Below the pieces are notes generated by a model. The model was given only the letters and a program-made list of their open reading frames with translations, did no database searches and had not been told where the DNA came from. From positions 1 to 31,807 of IMG/VR virus record IMGVR_UViG_3300008111_001957: 31,807 bases of DNA, one strand, 5' to 3'. The translations under genes and the position numbers were made by a program. The stretch comes from a virus. How positions within the stretch are numbered: position 1 is the first letter of the stretch; each line of letters begins with the position of its first letter. This document shows positions 7,474 through 14,748 of the stretch, piece after piece.

Positions 7474-7855
7474 GTGGTTTCGCAGTCTTCTCCATTAATT
7501 TTAAAATGTCAGCACTATTATATATCATACGATCATTAACCATATTTAAATCACGAAGATTGCCGAAATAATATGATCTAGGATCAGCACTTAGCCAACC
7601 GATCAGCATTGCAGATTCTTCATCGCAGTCAGCATTGAATAGGATTAAATCTGTTTTTGCGATCTTATCAAACAACCACTGTTTAGAATCTCCCCGATTC
7701 CACACATAGTTTATAACAGAGTGGGGCAATGTGCTCTGCATCAATGCCTGAGAAATAGTCTGAGACTGTGGCTGAGAGAGATTGACGTGAGCAATTCTGA
7801 TACCGCTCTGCAATATGTCGTCTGGAGCAGTGACTACTAAAATTCTGTCAGTCAT
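7466..7855 (-). CDS. Conserved phage protein of unknown function
   Basis: A 129-residue soluble protein with no family I can name with confidence. It has an alternating strand/helix pattern starting ILVVTAPDD, then DLILFNADCDEESAMLIGWL and SYYFGNLRDLN, suggesting a Rossmann-like or NTP-related fold. It overlaps its neighbours on both sides (ATGA with the 516-residue membrane protein, 8 bases with bS21), so it is clearly part of that operon. Confidence 0.65.
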   Translation of the reverse strand: MTDRILVVTAPDDILQSGIRIAHVNLSQPQSQTISQALMQSTLPHSVINYVWNRGDSKQWLFDKIAKTDLILFNADCDEESAMLIGWLSADPRSYYFGNLRDLNMVNDRMIYNSADILKLMEKTAKPHG

Positions 7856-9402
7856 TTTTTAATTTCTTGTATTCTCTGCCAAAGAGTGCGCTCATTCTGT
7901 TCAGCGTTTTGTGTGTAGGTTTCTTTGATTTTTTTTATCTGATTGCCTTGTTCGTCATTTTCCATCCAGCTCACAGATTTATCGGGGTCAATTTTTTCTT
8001 CAGCCCATTCTTTGGCCTTCACCGATTCTTCTAGGCTAGGATTTTCTTCTGCCCATTTTTTAGCTTCTGTAACCGCGTCTTGAAAATCTGCCTGGGGTTT
8101 GAGATAGTCTTCCCACGGCAGATGATCTATGACTCCTTTTTCTAAGAGGCGTCTTTGTAATTTTAAACTCATCGCAGGATGATCATGTTTCCAAGCAGTC
8201 ATGGCCTGCTTTTCATTTTGGGGAGCAGATTCCATCAATTCTTGATCTTCTTGTTCACGTTCTTCCACCACAGCTCTCTCTGCTTCAGCGATCATCTGAT
8301 TCCACTCTTCTAGGCCAGCTTTCTTTTCTGCTTCAACATGATCACTTTCGTCTAGACCTGCATCATCTTTGACAGTCACATCTTCATAGCCGGGATGATA
8401 TGGCGCCTCTTGAACCTTGTCTTGATATTTTATGTTTTCAAAAAGATCCATTTGGTTAGGAGCAGCCTTCACTGGGAACGGCCAATATGGACTGGCCCGT
8501 AAATGTGGGGGATCTATTCTTTCTGTCTCTTCTGGTTCGGTATCATCAGTTGTGACAGTAGGCGTGTCAACGGACACACTGCTTATAGGGCTGCCACCCT
8601 CCGTGGTTTCTTCTTCCTGTTTGCGGAACCATTGAAACGAATATTGGCTGGCTAACAACAATATAACTGCCAATGGATCAAATACAATAACAATAATAAT
8701 GATTACCCAAGTTACTGCTTTTTCCAAAACATTGGCATCCGGATTATCGCCGTATATAAAATTGGCAATATATTTTATTGGCCCGACTTCTGCTTCGACT
8801 TTACGCACCTCAGCGGCAATAGGCGCCCTTTCTTCAGATAGTTGACTAATAACTTTCTGTTCGGCAGTGATCTCAGATTGGAGACGAGCACGTTCTTTTT
8901 GTTGTCCTCTCCGAATTGCCACTGCTTTATCAGCACCCTTTTCATCTTGGCTTCGGCCCATAACTTGGTCCACAGCTTCGTCCATCTGTCTTAGTGCTTT
9001 ACGATTGGCTTCTATATTGTCTTTAGCAGTCTTAATTTTTTCATCGTAGATCGCAATCCTACTTTGCACATCACCCGATACTAGACTTTGATCACTGTGA
9101 GCTTTTGATAAAAATCCAAAGATACCCATGCTGGTTATCAACATGAGAATGGCAATAGCGGCTAACAGATATGCCCGTATAAAATATGGTGCTCGACTCC
9201 AATTTTGTTTTAGCCATACGGTGCCGGCTAGTTTGCTGATTTCTAAGGCCACACCCATAACAATAATGGGAATAACTGCTGCCGAGAATATTGCCATCAG
9301 TCCAGCCACGCTGTACCAAATGGCCACAGCAGATACAGTCAACCCGCTGAGCAAGGCCGACCAGGCAATGAATTTATCGCTTGTATGGATTCTCATGAAC
9401 AA
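7852..9402 (-). CDS. Coiled-coil membrane protein
   Basis: A 516-residue inner-membrane protein. Three hydrophobic helices lie at about residues 12-98 (WSALLSGLTVSAVAIWYSV, AVIPIIVMGVALEI, LLAAIAILMLITSMGIFGF). A long charged coiled coil follows at about 110-215, then a fourth membrane helix (WVIIIIVIVFDPLAVILLLA) and a roughly 260-residue acidic, Glu-rich cytoplasmic tail. Architecture resembles coil-containing membrane proteins common in T4-like environmental phages, of unknown function. The first codon could be TTG at 9402 or ATG at 9396; no clear ribosome site distinguishes them. Confidence 0.8.
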   Translation of the reverse strand: MFMRIHTSDKFIAWSALLSGLTVSAVAIWYSVAGLMAIFSAAVIPIIVMGVALEISKLAGTVWLKQNWSRAPYFIRAYLLAAIAILMLITSMGIFGFLSKAHSDQSLVSGDVQSRIAIYDEKIKTAKDNIEANRKALRQMDEAVDQVMGRSQDEKGADKAVAIRRGQQKERARLQSEITAEQKVISQLSEERAPIAAEVRKVEAEVGPIKYIANFIYGDNPDANVLEKAVTWVIIIIVIVFDPLAVILLLASQYSFQWFRKQEEETTEGGSPISSVSVDTPTVTTDDTEPEETERIDPPHLRASPYWPFPVKAAPNQMDLFENIKYQDKVQEAPYHPGYEDVTVKDDAGLDESDHVEAEKKAGLEEWNQMIAEAERAVVEEREQEDQELMESAPQNEKQAMTAWKHDHPAMSLKLQRRLLEKGVIDHLPWEDYLKPQADFQDAVTEAKKWAEENPSLEESVKAKEWAEEKIDPDKSVSWMENDEQGNQIKKIKETYTQNAEQNERTLWQRIQEIKK

Positions 9403-9406
9403 GTAT

Positions 9407-9844
9407 TTAGTTGGACCATGTCCAACGATTATCTACGTCGTTAAAACATGCAGTGGCTCGCATAGTTTTTTCTACATTGTAGGCAATGGCCTGGATGTGT
9501 AATCTACGGCAATAGCCTGCACCACTGGGCCATGTAGCGGATGTCATGGCCATACCGCTGGCATCTTTCTTGTACCAACGCACCACTTCACCATTGTCTG
9601 CATACATCACTGCATGATGAATGGCCTGATTGTAGGCGGTCTTTTGTTCATCATCTAGAGTCTTGAACCAACCAAAAGTTAGATCCGCTAACCTATTGGA
9701 CCAAGCCGAGGAACTGTAATTAAAGAACCTGGGATTCTCTATATCATTAGCCAGTGTCGAACTACTGGCCGTGAGTATCAACAATTTCCCAACTACCATC
9801 AGGCAGCTGACAACTGAGCGCACGGTATTGAACATCGGTTCCAC
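9407..9844 (-). CDS. Secreted surface-antigen-like protein
   Basis: A 145-residue protein with an N-terminal export signal (hydrophobic core SCLMVVGKLLILTASSS, likely cleavage after TLA). The C-terminal half (NGEVVRWYKK, ATWPSGAGYCRRLHIQA, TACFNDVDNRWTW) resembles the repeat pattern of Rickettsia-type 17-kDa surface antigens: a Cys in a YCR motif and a final ACx(n)W. Its start overlaps the upstream lipoprotein gene by about 80 bases, so a later start (MFNTVRS) is also possible. It lies in an envelope-protein operon; the function is unknown. Confidence 0.6.
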   Translation of the reverse strand: MEPMFNTVRSVVSCLMVVGKLLILTASSSTLANDIENPRFFNYSSSAWSNRLADLTFGWFKTLDDEQKTAYNQAIHHAVMYADNGEVVRWYKKDASGMAMTSATWPSGAGYCRRLHIQAIAYNVEKTMRATACFNDVDNRWTWSN

Positions 9845-10085
9845 CTTTCTTCATCCATCCATTAAAGTATCCACAGTTAGAACCTATTCCAACTCTGGCC
9901 ACAGTGAGTCGCTTGACCTGATCGTCTGAGCATTCCACAGTGGTACGGCTATTAACCCTCTCACCATTTTCTGTGACAATGGTTTGATTGGTGTAGCAGT
10001 ACTGTGGTTTCTGTGCCTGTGTCTTTGGCGCTGAGCCACAGCCTACCAACAGCGCCAATGCAGTGCCGGCTATGATCAATTTCAT
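9762..10085 (-). CDS. Small lipoprotein
   Basis: A 107-residue protein with a signal peptide and lipobox (LALLVGC, Cys at residue 16). The mature part is Thr/Cys-rich and ends CQLPDGSWEIVDTHGQ, a tail like the surface-antigen family's ACR.PDGTW end, so it may be related to its downstream neighbour. The ATG overlaps the stop of the gene before it by four bases. No known function. Confidence 0.65.
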   Translation of the reverse strand: MKLIIAGTALALLVGCGSAPKTQAQKPQYCYTNQTIVTENGERVNSRTTVECSDDQVKRLTVARVGIGSNCGYFNGWMKKGGTDVQYRALSCQLPDGSWEIVDTHGQ

Positions 10086-10567
10086 TGGCGTGCCAATTTT
10101 TGTTCTTTGGCTTCAGCGATCAGCTGATCGAACACAGGCTTTGGCATTTTCAACCTTACAAAGGTATAGTGGCGGCCCTGCATAGTGAAATGTCCAACTT
10201 CACGCTGAAGATGCTCACGGATAGTAGTATCACGCACCACATATGAGATCTTTGTGTAGGTAGATTTCTTGTCGTCTTTGAACTCAATACGTGTTTCGGA
10301 GTTAACTTCGGAGTTTATACGTTTGGCAAAGTTATTCATAGCGATGGCATACATCTGTTCTTCAGCGGCCTGTGCATGAATTGATTCACCTGCACCGCAT
10401 GCATATGCCATGTCTTTTGACCACCAAAACCAACCCTCAGTTCCTGCCTGAGCACAACTCTGATACCAACTGGGTTGAGCATAGGATTTGCGATCCTCGA
10501 TACTCTTCATTGACGAACAACCAGAAATGGCTGCTGCCATCAAACCAACTGCTAGTGCCTTTTTCAT
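10082..10567 (-). CDS. LPP20-like lipoprotein
   Basis: A 161-residue lipoprotein: signal MKKALAVGLMAAAISGC with the lipid-accepting Cys at 17. The mature part has PSWYQSCAQAGTEGWFWWSK, then a helix-rich segment ending in DTTIREHLQREVGHF and YTFVRLKMPK. This matches the general pattern of LPP20/FlgO-type outer-membrane lipoproteins (an oligomeric-looking alpha/beta domain following W-rich start). A strong sigma70 promoter lies just upstream. Together with CsgF/G it points to envelope work in the infected cell. Confidence 0.65.
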   Translation of the reverse strand: MKKALAVGLMAAAISGCSSMKSIEDRKSYAQPSWYQSCAQAGTEGWFWWSKDMAYACGAGESIHAQAAEEQMYAIAMNNFAKRINSEVNSETRIEFKDDKKSTYTKISYVVRDTTIREHLQREVGHFTMQGRHYTFVRLKMPKPVFDQLIAEAKEQKLARQ

Positions 10568-10601
10568 AAAAACCTTTCTGTGTGTAAATTAGGACAGTAT
10601 A

Positions 10602-10630
10602 AGTATAGCACCATGGCCGACCTAAGTCAA
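10602..10630 (-). promoter_or_regulatory. Sigma70-type promoter TTGACT-17-TATACT
   Basis: The -35 TTGACT (10630-10625) and -10 TATACT (10607-10602) have 17-base spacing. The lipoprotein ATG follows 35 bases downstream of the -10, with a GAAAGG ribosome site. A small stem (CAACC/GGTTG) overlaps the -35. Confidence 0.8.
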
Positions 10631-10647
10631 CCACAGCGGTTGCCAAA

Positions 10648-10950
10648 TTACTTGAAGAAGATCAATGCCATCATCGCTGCCTGCACAATGAATCCCACTC
10701 CAATTGTCACTATATTCAGCATGTCTTTTTGGATAGCTGCTTTAACAAAGAGCAGTGTCAGACCTGTCCAAACTAATAGCACCAAATCTACTCCCGGTAA
10801 TCGGTCTGTAAGCCCTGCCATAACTGCTAGCAGACTGGGGATTGTTGAGGCATGCAGTACTATTGCTGCCAACCATCCAAATGTTTCTGCTGAAATAACA
10901 GAAATTTTAGTTTGGATGAATTCTTTGAGTTGCTGGATATCTGTCATCAT
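10648..10950 (-). CDS. Small membrane protein, three helices
   Basis: A 100-residue protein: an amphipathic start (QQLKEFIQTKISVISAET), then three hydrophobic helices (GWLAAIVLHASTIPSLLAVM, GVDLVLLVWTGLTLLFV, MLNIVTIGVGFIVQAAMMAL). It overlaps the wall hydrolase gene by four bases. The position next to a peptidoglycan hydrolase makes a lysis role (holin or regulator) possible. Nothing in the sequence proves it. Confidence 0.65.
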   Translation of the reverse strand: MMTDIQQLKEFIQTKISVISAETFGWLAAIVLHASTIPSLLAVMAGLTDRLPGVDLVLLVWTGLTLLFVKAAIQKDMLNIVTIGVGFIVQAAMMALIFFK

Positions 10951-11501
10951 AGTTTAACTTCCTTTGCTCGATAAAAAATGTGTTGCCCTATTTGTCCAAC
11001 TTTTGGAAGATTCCATCTTGGATTAACATAGGTGGCATGATAATACAAAGCATCTTTGAGAACAGATAATCTAAATCCTTCCAAAAGAACTTTCTTAGCG
11101 ACTTCATAGCTTTCATTGTAGGCTTCCTTGTTTATGGGACGATTTTTATGTATAGAATCGCAGTACCATGAGAACTGGCACACTACTCTTTCCATGACAA
11201 CATTTTTTTGATACACGACTCCGCAGACGTCCTTGCCAAATACACCAGCTTGAACACGATTAAGAGTCACCTGAGCCACTGCCACTTTACCTTCGAACGG
11301 CTCATATCCTGCTTCTCGATAAATGTTGATAGCTAGGCAATCCAATTGTTGCTCTCGGGTTTTAATTGACACAACATCTCGACTATAATATCCATTTTTC
11401 TCTTTGAGACCTGCAAATTTAGTCGAGGTCAACGTTTGAACTAACACAACTACTAAAATAAATCCTACAATGTAGGATATGATACGAATTGACTTTTCCA
11501 T
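10947..11501 (-). CDS. SleB/CwlJ-type cell wall hydrolase (endolysin)
   Basis: The 184-residue enzyme has an N-terminal membrane or signal-anchor helix (IISYIVGFILVVVLVQTL). The hydrolase domain contains IYREAGYEPFEGKVAVAQVT followed by LNR, with the catalytic Glu typical of the Hydrolase_2 family, then QFSWYCD and YYHATYVNPRW. The family cleaves peptidoglycan glycan strands. I place the start at ATG 11501-11499 because AAAGGAGGA lies just before it; an upstream ATG at 11516 would place that site inside the gene. An uncleaved N-terminal anchor would fit a signal-arrest-release endolysin. Confidence 0.85.
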   Translation of the reverse strand: MEKSIRIISYIVGFILVVVLVQTLTSTKFAGLKEKNGYYSRDVVSIKTREQQLDCLAINIYREAGYEPFEGKVAVAQVTLNRVQAGVFGKDVCGVVYQKNVVMERVVCQFSWYCDSIHKNRPINKEAYNESYEVAKKVLLEGFRLSVLKDALYYHATYVNPRWNLPKVGQIGQHIFYRAKEVKL

Positions 11502-11516
11502 AAGTCCTCCTTTCAT

Positions 11517-11791
11517 TTAGTGTGCGATATTCTGCACATTACATTAAGGGAGTTAACTTCACGAGGCTCTGAAAGAACCCTACTTTCGTGTAGTTGTCTC
11601 CATTGGACGCATGATCTCATAACTCATGTGCCTTTGGCGACCCTTGGCGTCCCGAAAATACGGGTTTCTCATTGGCCAAGACCCGCGGATCTGTTTCAGC
11701 TTTTGGCATACTTTGGATCTACTATCTCAGTTTCTTTGCGAAACGTTTAATATATAGTCGATATCGTGAATTCATATACAAAAACCGGTGA
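11517..11791 (-). ncRNA. Unassigned gap with a possible structured RNA
   Basis: No convincing gene fills this 275-base gap. The longest open stretches are about 30 codons in two overlapping frames (around 11550-11715), neither with a good ribosome site. It can fold: CTTGGC (11680-11675) pairs with GCCAAG (11648-11643), enclosing CCCG/CGGG (11664-11651). A second hairpin, TGTGC/GCACA, sits just before the hydrolase gene (about 11520-11537). It could be a small RNA or leader, or hold a small gene I cannot distinguish. Confidence 0.3.
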
Positions 11792-12181
11792 TTATCGACG
11801 CATTTTGGATATATCCACAGCTTCTTCGTCTGAAAACACAGGTACCGCATTTGACTTGTGCATGGTAGCGATACCCTTGACTTTGGTGCCAGTATATACT
11901 TTTGGGGTAGGAAGTGTGCATGCACCACCAGTAAATGGAAGGCTGGGTATTTTGGCAGCACTCGAACCTCGATATGATGCAGGCGGGGGGTTCCAGACTT
12001 CGCTGCTCATAGCACGTTTTCGCTTGCCTTCTGTCTGCTCTATACCCTGCCTTCTCAGAAGATCTTTCCAAGATTCGTCTAATTCACGGGCTTTTCTAGC
12101 ATGTTCTGCCGATGCAAATTTTTTCTTGCCTCGTTTCTTGCCCGTGGTAGATAACCACGGACCTTCTAAGTGCATACTCAA
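11792..12181 (-). CDS. Conserved phage protein of unknown function
   Basis: A 129-residue basic protein: HLEGPWLSTTGKKRGKKKF, a helix AEHARKARELDESWKDLLRR, then IPSLPFTGGACTLPTPKVYTG and ATMHKSNAVPVFSDEEAVDI near the end. This pattern recurs in many unrelated phages without a known role, as far as I recognise. The TTG at 12181 sits 7 bases after GGAG, whereas the ATG at 12175 is 13 bases away, so TTG is the likelier start. It has its own sigma70 promoter directly after a terminator. Confidence 0.75.
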   Translation of the reverse strand: MSMHLEGPWLSTTGKKRGKKKFASAEHARKARELDESWKDLLRRQGIEQTEGKRKRAMSSEVWNPPPASYRGSSAAKIPSLPFTGGACTLPTPKVYTGTKVKGIATMHKSNAVPVFSDEEAVDISKMRR

Positions 12182-12214
12182 AATTTATCTCCAAAAAAAT
12201 TAAACTACTCTATG

Positions 12215-12243
12215 AGTTTAACACCTCTACAAAAAAAAGTCAA
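12215..12243 (-). promoter_or_regulatory. Sigma70-type promoter TTGACT-17-TAAACT
   Basis: The -35 TTGACT (12243-12238) is joined to the T-tract of the preceding terminator. The -10 is TAAACT (12220-12215), 17 bases on. A GGAG ribosome site and TTG start follow. Confidence 0.65.
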
Positions 12244-12244
12244 G

Positions 12245-12266
12245 AAAAATCCCACCAAAGTGGGAT
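12245..12266 (-). terminator. Rho-independent terminator after the APS kinase fusion
   Basis: The stem ATCCCAC/GTGGGAT (7 bp, loop TTTG) is followed by TTTTC and then TTGAC. It ends the sulfotransferase/kinase operon 18 bases after the stop codon. Confidence 0.85.
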
Positions 12267-12283
12267 AAAATCAAAAAGGATTG

Positions 12284-13117
12284 TTAAAGACCCATTTCTT
12301 TTCGAATTTTTGTTGCCGAAATATCAGTGATTGACAAATCAAATGTTTCTTGTTCGATTTTATAACCAACATCACGACCATAAGTGATATTGACGATATT
12401 AGGAACAACCTGTATTTCATATTGTCCTTGATAAATGGGGTCTAGATCTCTTTTTATGTATTGCATTACCTGATCCAGAGCAAAAGGATTAGTGCCTTGC
12501 CAGCCCTGGCAATCACGTATTTGTATAACAACTTGTCCTGTTTTCGCTATAGCACGTTCAAACAGCGCCCGATGGCCTGCATGCCAAGGTTGCCATCTAC
12601 CTAGCATTTGAACAGTTTCTTGCCGCCAATTAAACACAGGTCTTCGACGATTTTCTAAAATATGTTCGCCTACAAACTCTGCCCACTTCTCACTATTTTG
12701 TTCTGTAATGCGGAAGTCATAAACTTCGGGTGGCACAAACATTTTATTTGTGTCTTCAAAACGCCCTTTATCTATAGTATCCATCCAAATAGTCCAATCC
12801 GCTTTGTAGTTGTTTCGCATTTCTACCAATGGGGCCACGAAATCCACAATACAATAATCAGTATCGGCTTTGTCTGCCAAATCTCTCATGCGTTGGCTTT
12901 GTCTAATCCGGCCATCTAAACTGAAGTCCCAGTCATTGAACTGTCTGCGAACTTCATCAGCATTTAGCCATCTCACTGTAACCATCGAGTCATTTAAGGG
13001 GCGTAATGAATTTTCATTTATAGGTTTAAAATTATTTTCTAAATATTTTTTTAGTTGCTTGGCAAGATATGTTTTCCCTGAACCAGGTAATCCCATTATT
13101 AAAATTCTTTTAGTCAT
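12284..13117 (-). CDS. APS-kinase-like / nucleotidyltransferase fusion
   Basis: A 277-residue two-domain protein. The N-terminal P-loop domain (about 1-125) has MGLPGSGKTYLAKQLKKYL, WLNADEVRRQF, and DYCIVDFVAPLVEMRN, which parallels CysC APS kinase (GLSGSGKS, LDGDNVR, FISP). The C-terminal domain (about 160-277) is a HxGH nucleotidyltransferase: GRWQPWHAGHRALFERAI and DISATKIRKEM (ISxTxIR). ATP sulfurylase and NMN adenylyltransferase share this fold. Overlap with the sulfotransferase-like gene (four bases) favours PAPS production, but NAD metabolism is an alternative for the C-terminal half. The kinase assignment is firmer than the substrate. Confidence 0.78.
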   Translation of the reverse strand: MTKRILIMGLPGSGKTYLAKQLKKYLENNFKPINENSLRPLNDSMVTVRWLNADEVRRQFNDWDFSLDGRIRQSQRMRDLADKADTDYCIVDFVAPLVEMRNNYKADWTIWMDTIDKGRFEDTNKMFVPPEVYDFRITEQNSEKWAEFVGEHILENRRRPVFNWRQETVQMLGRWQPWHAGHRALFERAIAKTGQVVIQIRDCQGWQGTNPFALDQVMQYIKRDLDPIYQGQYEIQVVPNIVNITYGRDVGYKIEQETFDLSITDISATKIRKEMGL

Positions 13118-13695
13118 AATTTATATTTTTCCTTTTCTGTAGTGAACCGATAATTGATTTGCAGTTCTTGTACCCAATCTAACACTTCTTTTTTGTTAAT
13201 GACTTTGTCCCATACCGGTCCATATCCAAGATAATGCTTATCAGAATCAGATGTCCAATCGTCGAATCCTAGAATCTGTCCGGTTCTCTGCCAATCAGTA
13301 ATTATATCTTCATAAATCAGCCAATGTATTTTTTTAAATTTCGGCCATTCTTTGATATTAAAAATTCTTTCATGAAAAAATAAAATGCCATGTGCAAATG
13401 TAAAGAAATATGTTCTTGGAATGACAAATGGTGCTAAAGCGATATCTTTAAATTTGTGGGTCTGTTTAGTTAGCATTATTGTATAGAAACTCAATACCTG
13501 AGCTAACATGTCTTTTCTCGTACAAATTACCACAGTCCACTGTTCTGGCTGTTCTTGGATTTCAGGCCATATAATAGGCATTTCTAAATTTTCTACGATT
13601 CTGGGCTTGCCTAATCTGTCCAACGAGCTTTCAATATGAGCTTTTAGACTATTGCTGGCTGATCTTCCAGGGCTAACTACAATATATTTTTCCAT
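13114..13695 (-). CDS. Sulfotransferase-like protein
   Basis: PAPS-dependent sulfotransferases transfer sulfate to sugars, lipids or proteins. The 193-residue protein has VSPGRSASNSLKAHI at residues 7-21, corresponding to the 5'-phosphosulfate loop, and TVVICTRKDMLAQVLSFYTI at about 73-92, corresponding to the 3'-phosphate-binding segment with Arg and Ser. LIYEDIITDW fits the conserved region following it. It is shorter than most family members. Its downstream neighbour looks like a PAPS-forming enzyme, which supports the reading. The acceptor is unknown. Confidence 0.65.
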   Translation of the reverse strand: MEKYIVVSPGRSASNSLKAHIESSLDRLGKPRIVENLEMPIIWPEIQEQPEQWTVVICTRKDMLAQVLSFYTIMLTKQTHKFKDIALAPFVIPRTYFFTFAHGILFFHERIFNIKEWPKFKKIHWLIYEDIITDWQRTGQILGFDDWTSDSDKHYLGYGPVWDKVINKKEVLDWVQELQINYRFTTEKEKYKL

Positions 13696-13741
13696 ATAAA
13701 TTCCAAAATAGAAACAATGATAGATAAGTCTTATCTTGTCT

Positions 13742-13771
13742 AATATATATCGAAAAGATCAGCTAGGTCAA
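13742..13771 (-). promoter_or_regulatory. Sigma70-type promoter TTGACC-TATATA for the sulfation operon
   Basis: The -35 TTGACC (13771-13766) directly follows the pqqA terminator stem. The -10 is TATATA at 16 bases or TATATT at 18 bases. The sulfotransferase-like ATG follows about 47 bases downstream. Confidence 0.6.
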
Positions 13772-13798
13772 GGAAAAGCGGCGATAGGCCGCTTTTCC
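13772..13798 (-). terminator. Strong hairpin after pqqA
   Basis: A perfect 11-bp stem (GGAAAAGCGGC/GCCGCTTTTCC, loop CTATC) begins 12 bases after the pqqA stop. The T-run is inside the stem and is followed by CCTTGACC, so it resembles other terminator-promoter junctions in the window. Confidence 0.75.
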
Positions 13799-13810
13799 AA
13801 TGTTACAAAA

Positions 13811-13882
13811 TTACCTATTCATAACATACATAGTGATTTCAAAACCAAAACGCATGTCGGTTGCTGTTGGTGTGGTCCACAT
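13811..13882 (-). CDS. pqqA: PqqA, precursor peptide of pyrroloquinoline quinone
   Basis: PQQ is built from a Glu and a Tyr in the PqqA peptide, cross-linked by the radical SAM enzyme PqqE with PqqD. This 23-residue peptide starts MWTTP and continues RFGFEITMY at residues 11-19, ending MNR. It matches the Klebsiella-type PqqA in length and layout: Trp2, Pro5, Arg11, Gly13, Glu15, Tyr19 and a final Arg. The Glu-x-x-x-Tyr pair needed for PQQ is intact. AAAGGAGGATATT precedes the ATG, an excellent ribosome site, and a strong hairpin follows. No pqqB-E is seen in this window, so host enzymes would have to process it. PQQ serves methanol and other quinoprotein dehydrogenases. Confidence 0.88.
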   Translation of the reverse strand: MWTTPTATDMRFGFEITMYVMNR

Positions 13883-14007
13883 AATATCCTCCTTTGTTGA
13901 TAAAATTACACACTGCATCGTGCTAGTATGTATCATTATTATATGGCAGAAACGTTGTAAAACGTATAGTGAATATCATTAAATAACAGTAGCAAATATC
14001 ATTATGG
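13883..14007 (-). promoter_or_regulatory. pqqA upstream region, possible promoter and palindrome
   Basis: This 125-base A/T-rich gap holds a consensus-like -10 TATAAT (about 13938-13943), with no good -35 at the right distance. Just upstream is the inverted repeat ACGTT-GTAA-AACGT (about 13953-13966), a candidate operator or activator site. pqqA could also be read from the rubrerythrin operon upstream. Confidence 0.35.
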
Positions 14008-14421
14008 TCATTTGGTTTGAGCTGCCAATTCTCTATATCCGCGACCTGTGGGATGTATGCCGTCGGCGCTCATGTGTGCTTTTGGTCTGGATAAAATTGT
14101 ATCGCCGTATTCTTTGGCCAACATAACTATAGCATCATGTGCAAGAGGTTTTCTATCACGGCCCGGATCGATCCAAAATACCCTATCAGCGGTAATATTT
14201 TTACGCATGTTCTGTAATTCCCAAATACTTCTCACACCAGCATGATCATTGGCACCTAGACTGATAATCACTGTCTTGGCAGGACTCTTGCTGGCTTTGG
14301 AAAGATAGTCTCTGTTCCACTGCTGGGAGTTCCAACCACTTCGGGCGTAGCTCACACACTCGGGCCGTGCCTGTGCAGTTCCAACTGCGATGCTGTCTCC
14401 AATAATCAAACATTCTAACAT
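14008..14421 (-). CDS. SGNH/GDSL-type hydrolase
   Basis: This is a small esterase or lipase fold enzyme (137 residues). Motifs appear in order: IIGDSIAVG at residues 6-14 (nucleophile Ser), RSGWNSQQW, VIISLGANDHAG (GxND) and DGIHPTGRGY near the end (catalytic Asp and His). All four SGNH blocks are present despite the short length. There is no signal peptide, so it acts in the cytoplasm or as a virion component. Phage relatives often deacetylate surface glycans, but the substrate here is unknown. GAGGATTGT precedes the ATG. Confidence 0.85.
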   Translation of the reverse strand: MLECLIIGDSIAVGTAQARPECVSYARSGWNSQQWNRDYLSKASKSPAKTVIISLGANDHAGVRSIWELQNMRKNITADRVFWIDPGRDRKPLAHDAIVMLAKEYGDTILSRPKAHMSADGIHPTGRGYRELAAQTK

Positions 14422-14433
14422 ACAATCCTCAAA

Positions 14434-14736
14434 TTAAGATAATTTTAACACTGTCACCAAGGCTTCTTGTTCATTCCAAAACGCCCAATACCAACGTTGA
14501 TGAGTATCATTGTCTAAAAATATTTCAGCACAACGATACCCTAATTTTTTTATTTCTGTATTGGTTGATTCCCAGGCAGATGGAACAACAGTCCGACTTT
14601 TTCTTCTACTGCGATCTATAGGATCCAGCACAAGAACCACTGCAGGAGGATCAGATTCATAACTTCTGTGTTGCCTCGTTTTCTCGTAGTAGGGAATGTG
14701 CCGATTCAACCAATCATTCCAGGCAACAATCTGCAC
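14434..14736 (-). CDS. Unknown 100-aa protein
   Basis: I do not recognise this family. The protein is Trp- and Arg-rich (IVAWNDWLNRHIPYYEK, DPIDRSRRKSRTVVPSAW, HQRWYWAFWNEQEALV). No signal peptide or membrane helix is seen. The start is GTG at 14736 with AGGA about 7 bases upstream. It sits between rubrerythrin and the SGNH hydrolase in one likely transcription unit. Confidence 0.55.
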   Translation of the reverse strand: MQIVAWNDWLNRHIPYYEKTRQHRSYESDPPAVVLVLDPIDRSRRKSRTVVPSAWESTNTEIKKLGYRCAEIFLDNDTHQRWYWAFWNEQEALVTVLKLS

Positions 14737-14748
14737 ATCCTATTCCTA

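Noticed and set aside
9404-9409. Late promoter TAAATA before the 516-aa membrane protein
   Set aside because: The motif includes the upstream stop codon and is only a few bases from the start, leaving no room for a transcript leader. The same applies to 2317-2322, 18091-18096 and 19235-19240.
11722-12203. Overlapping frames on both strands
   Set aside because: They are shadows of the conserved 129-aa gene, which has a promoter, ribosome site and protein-like composition.
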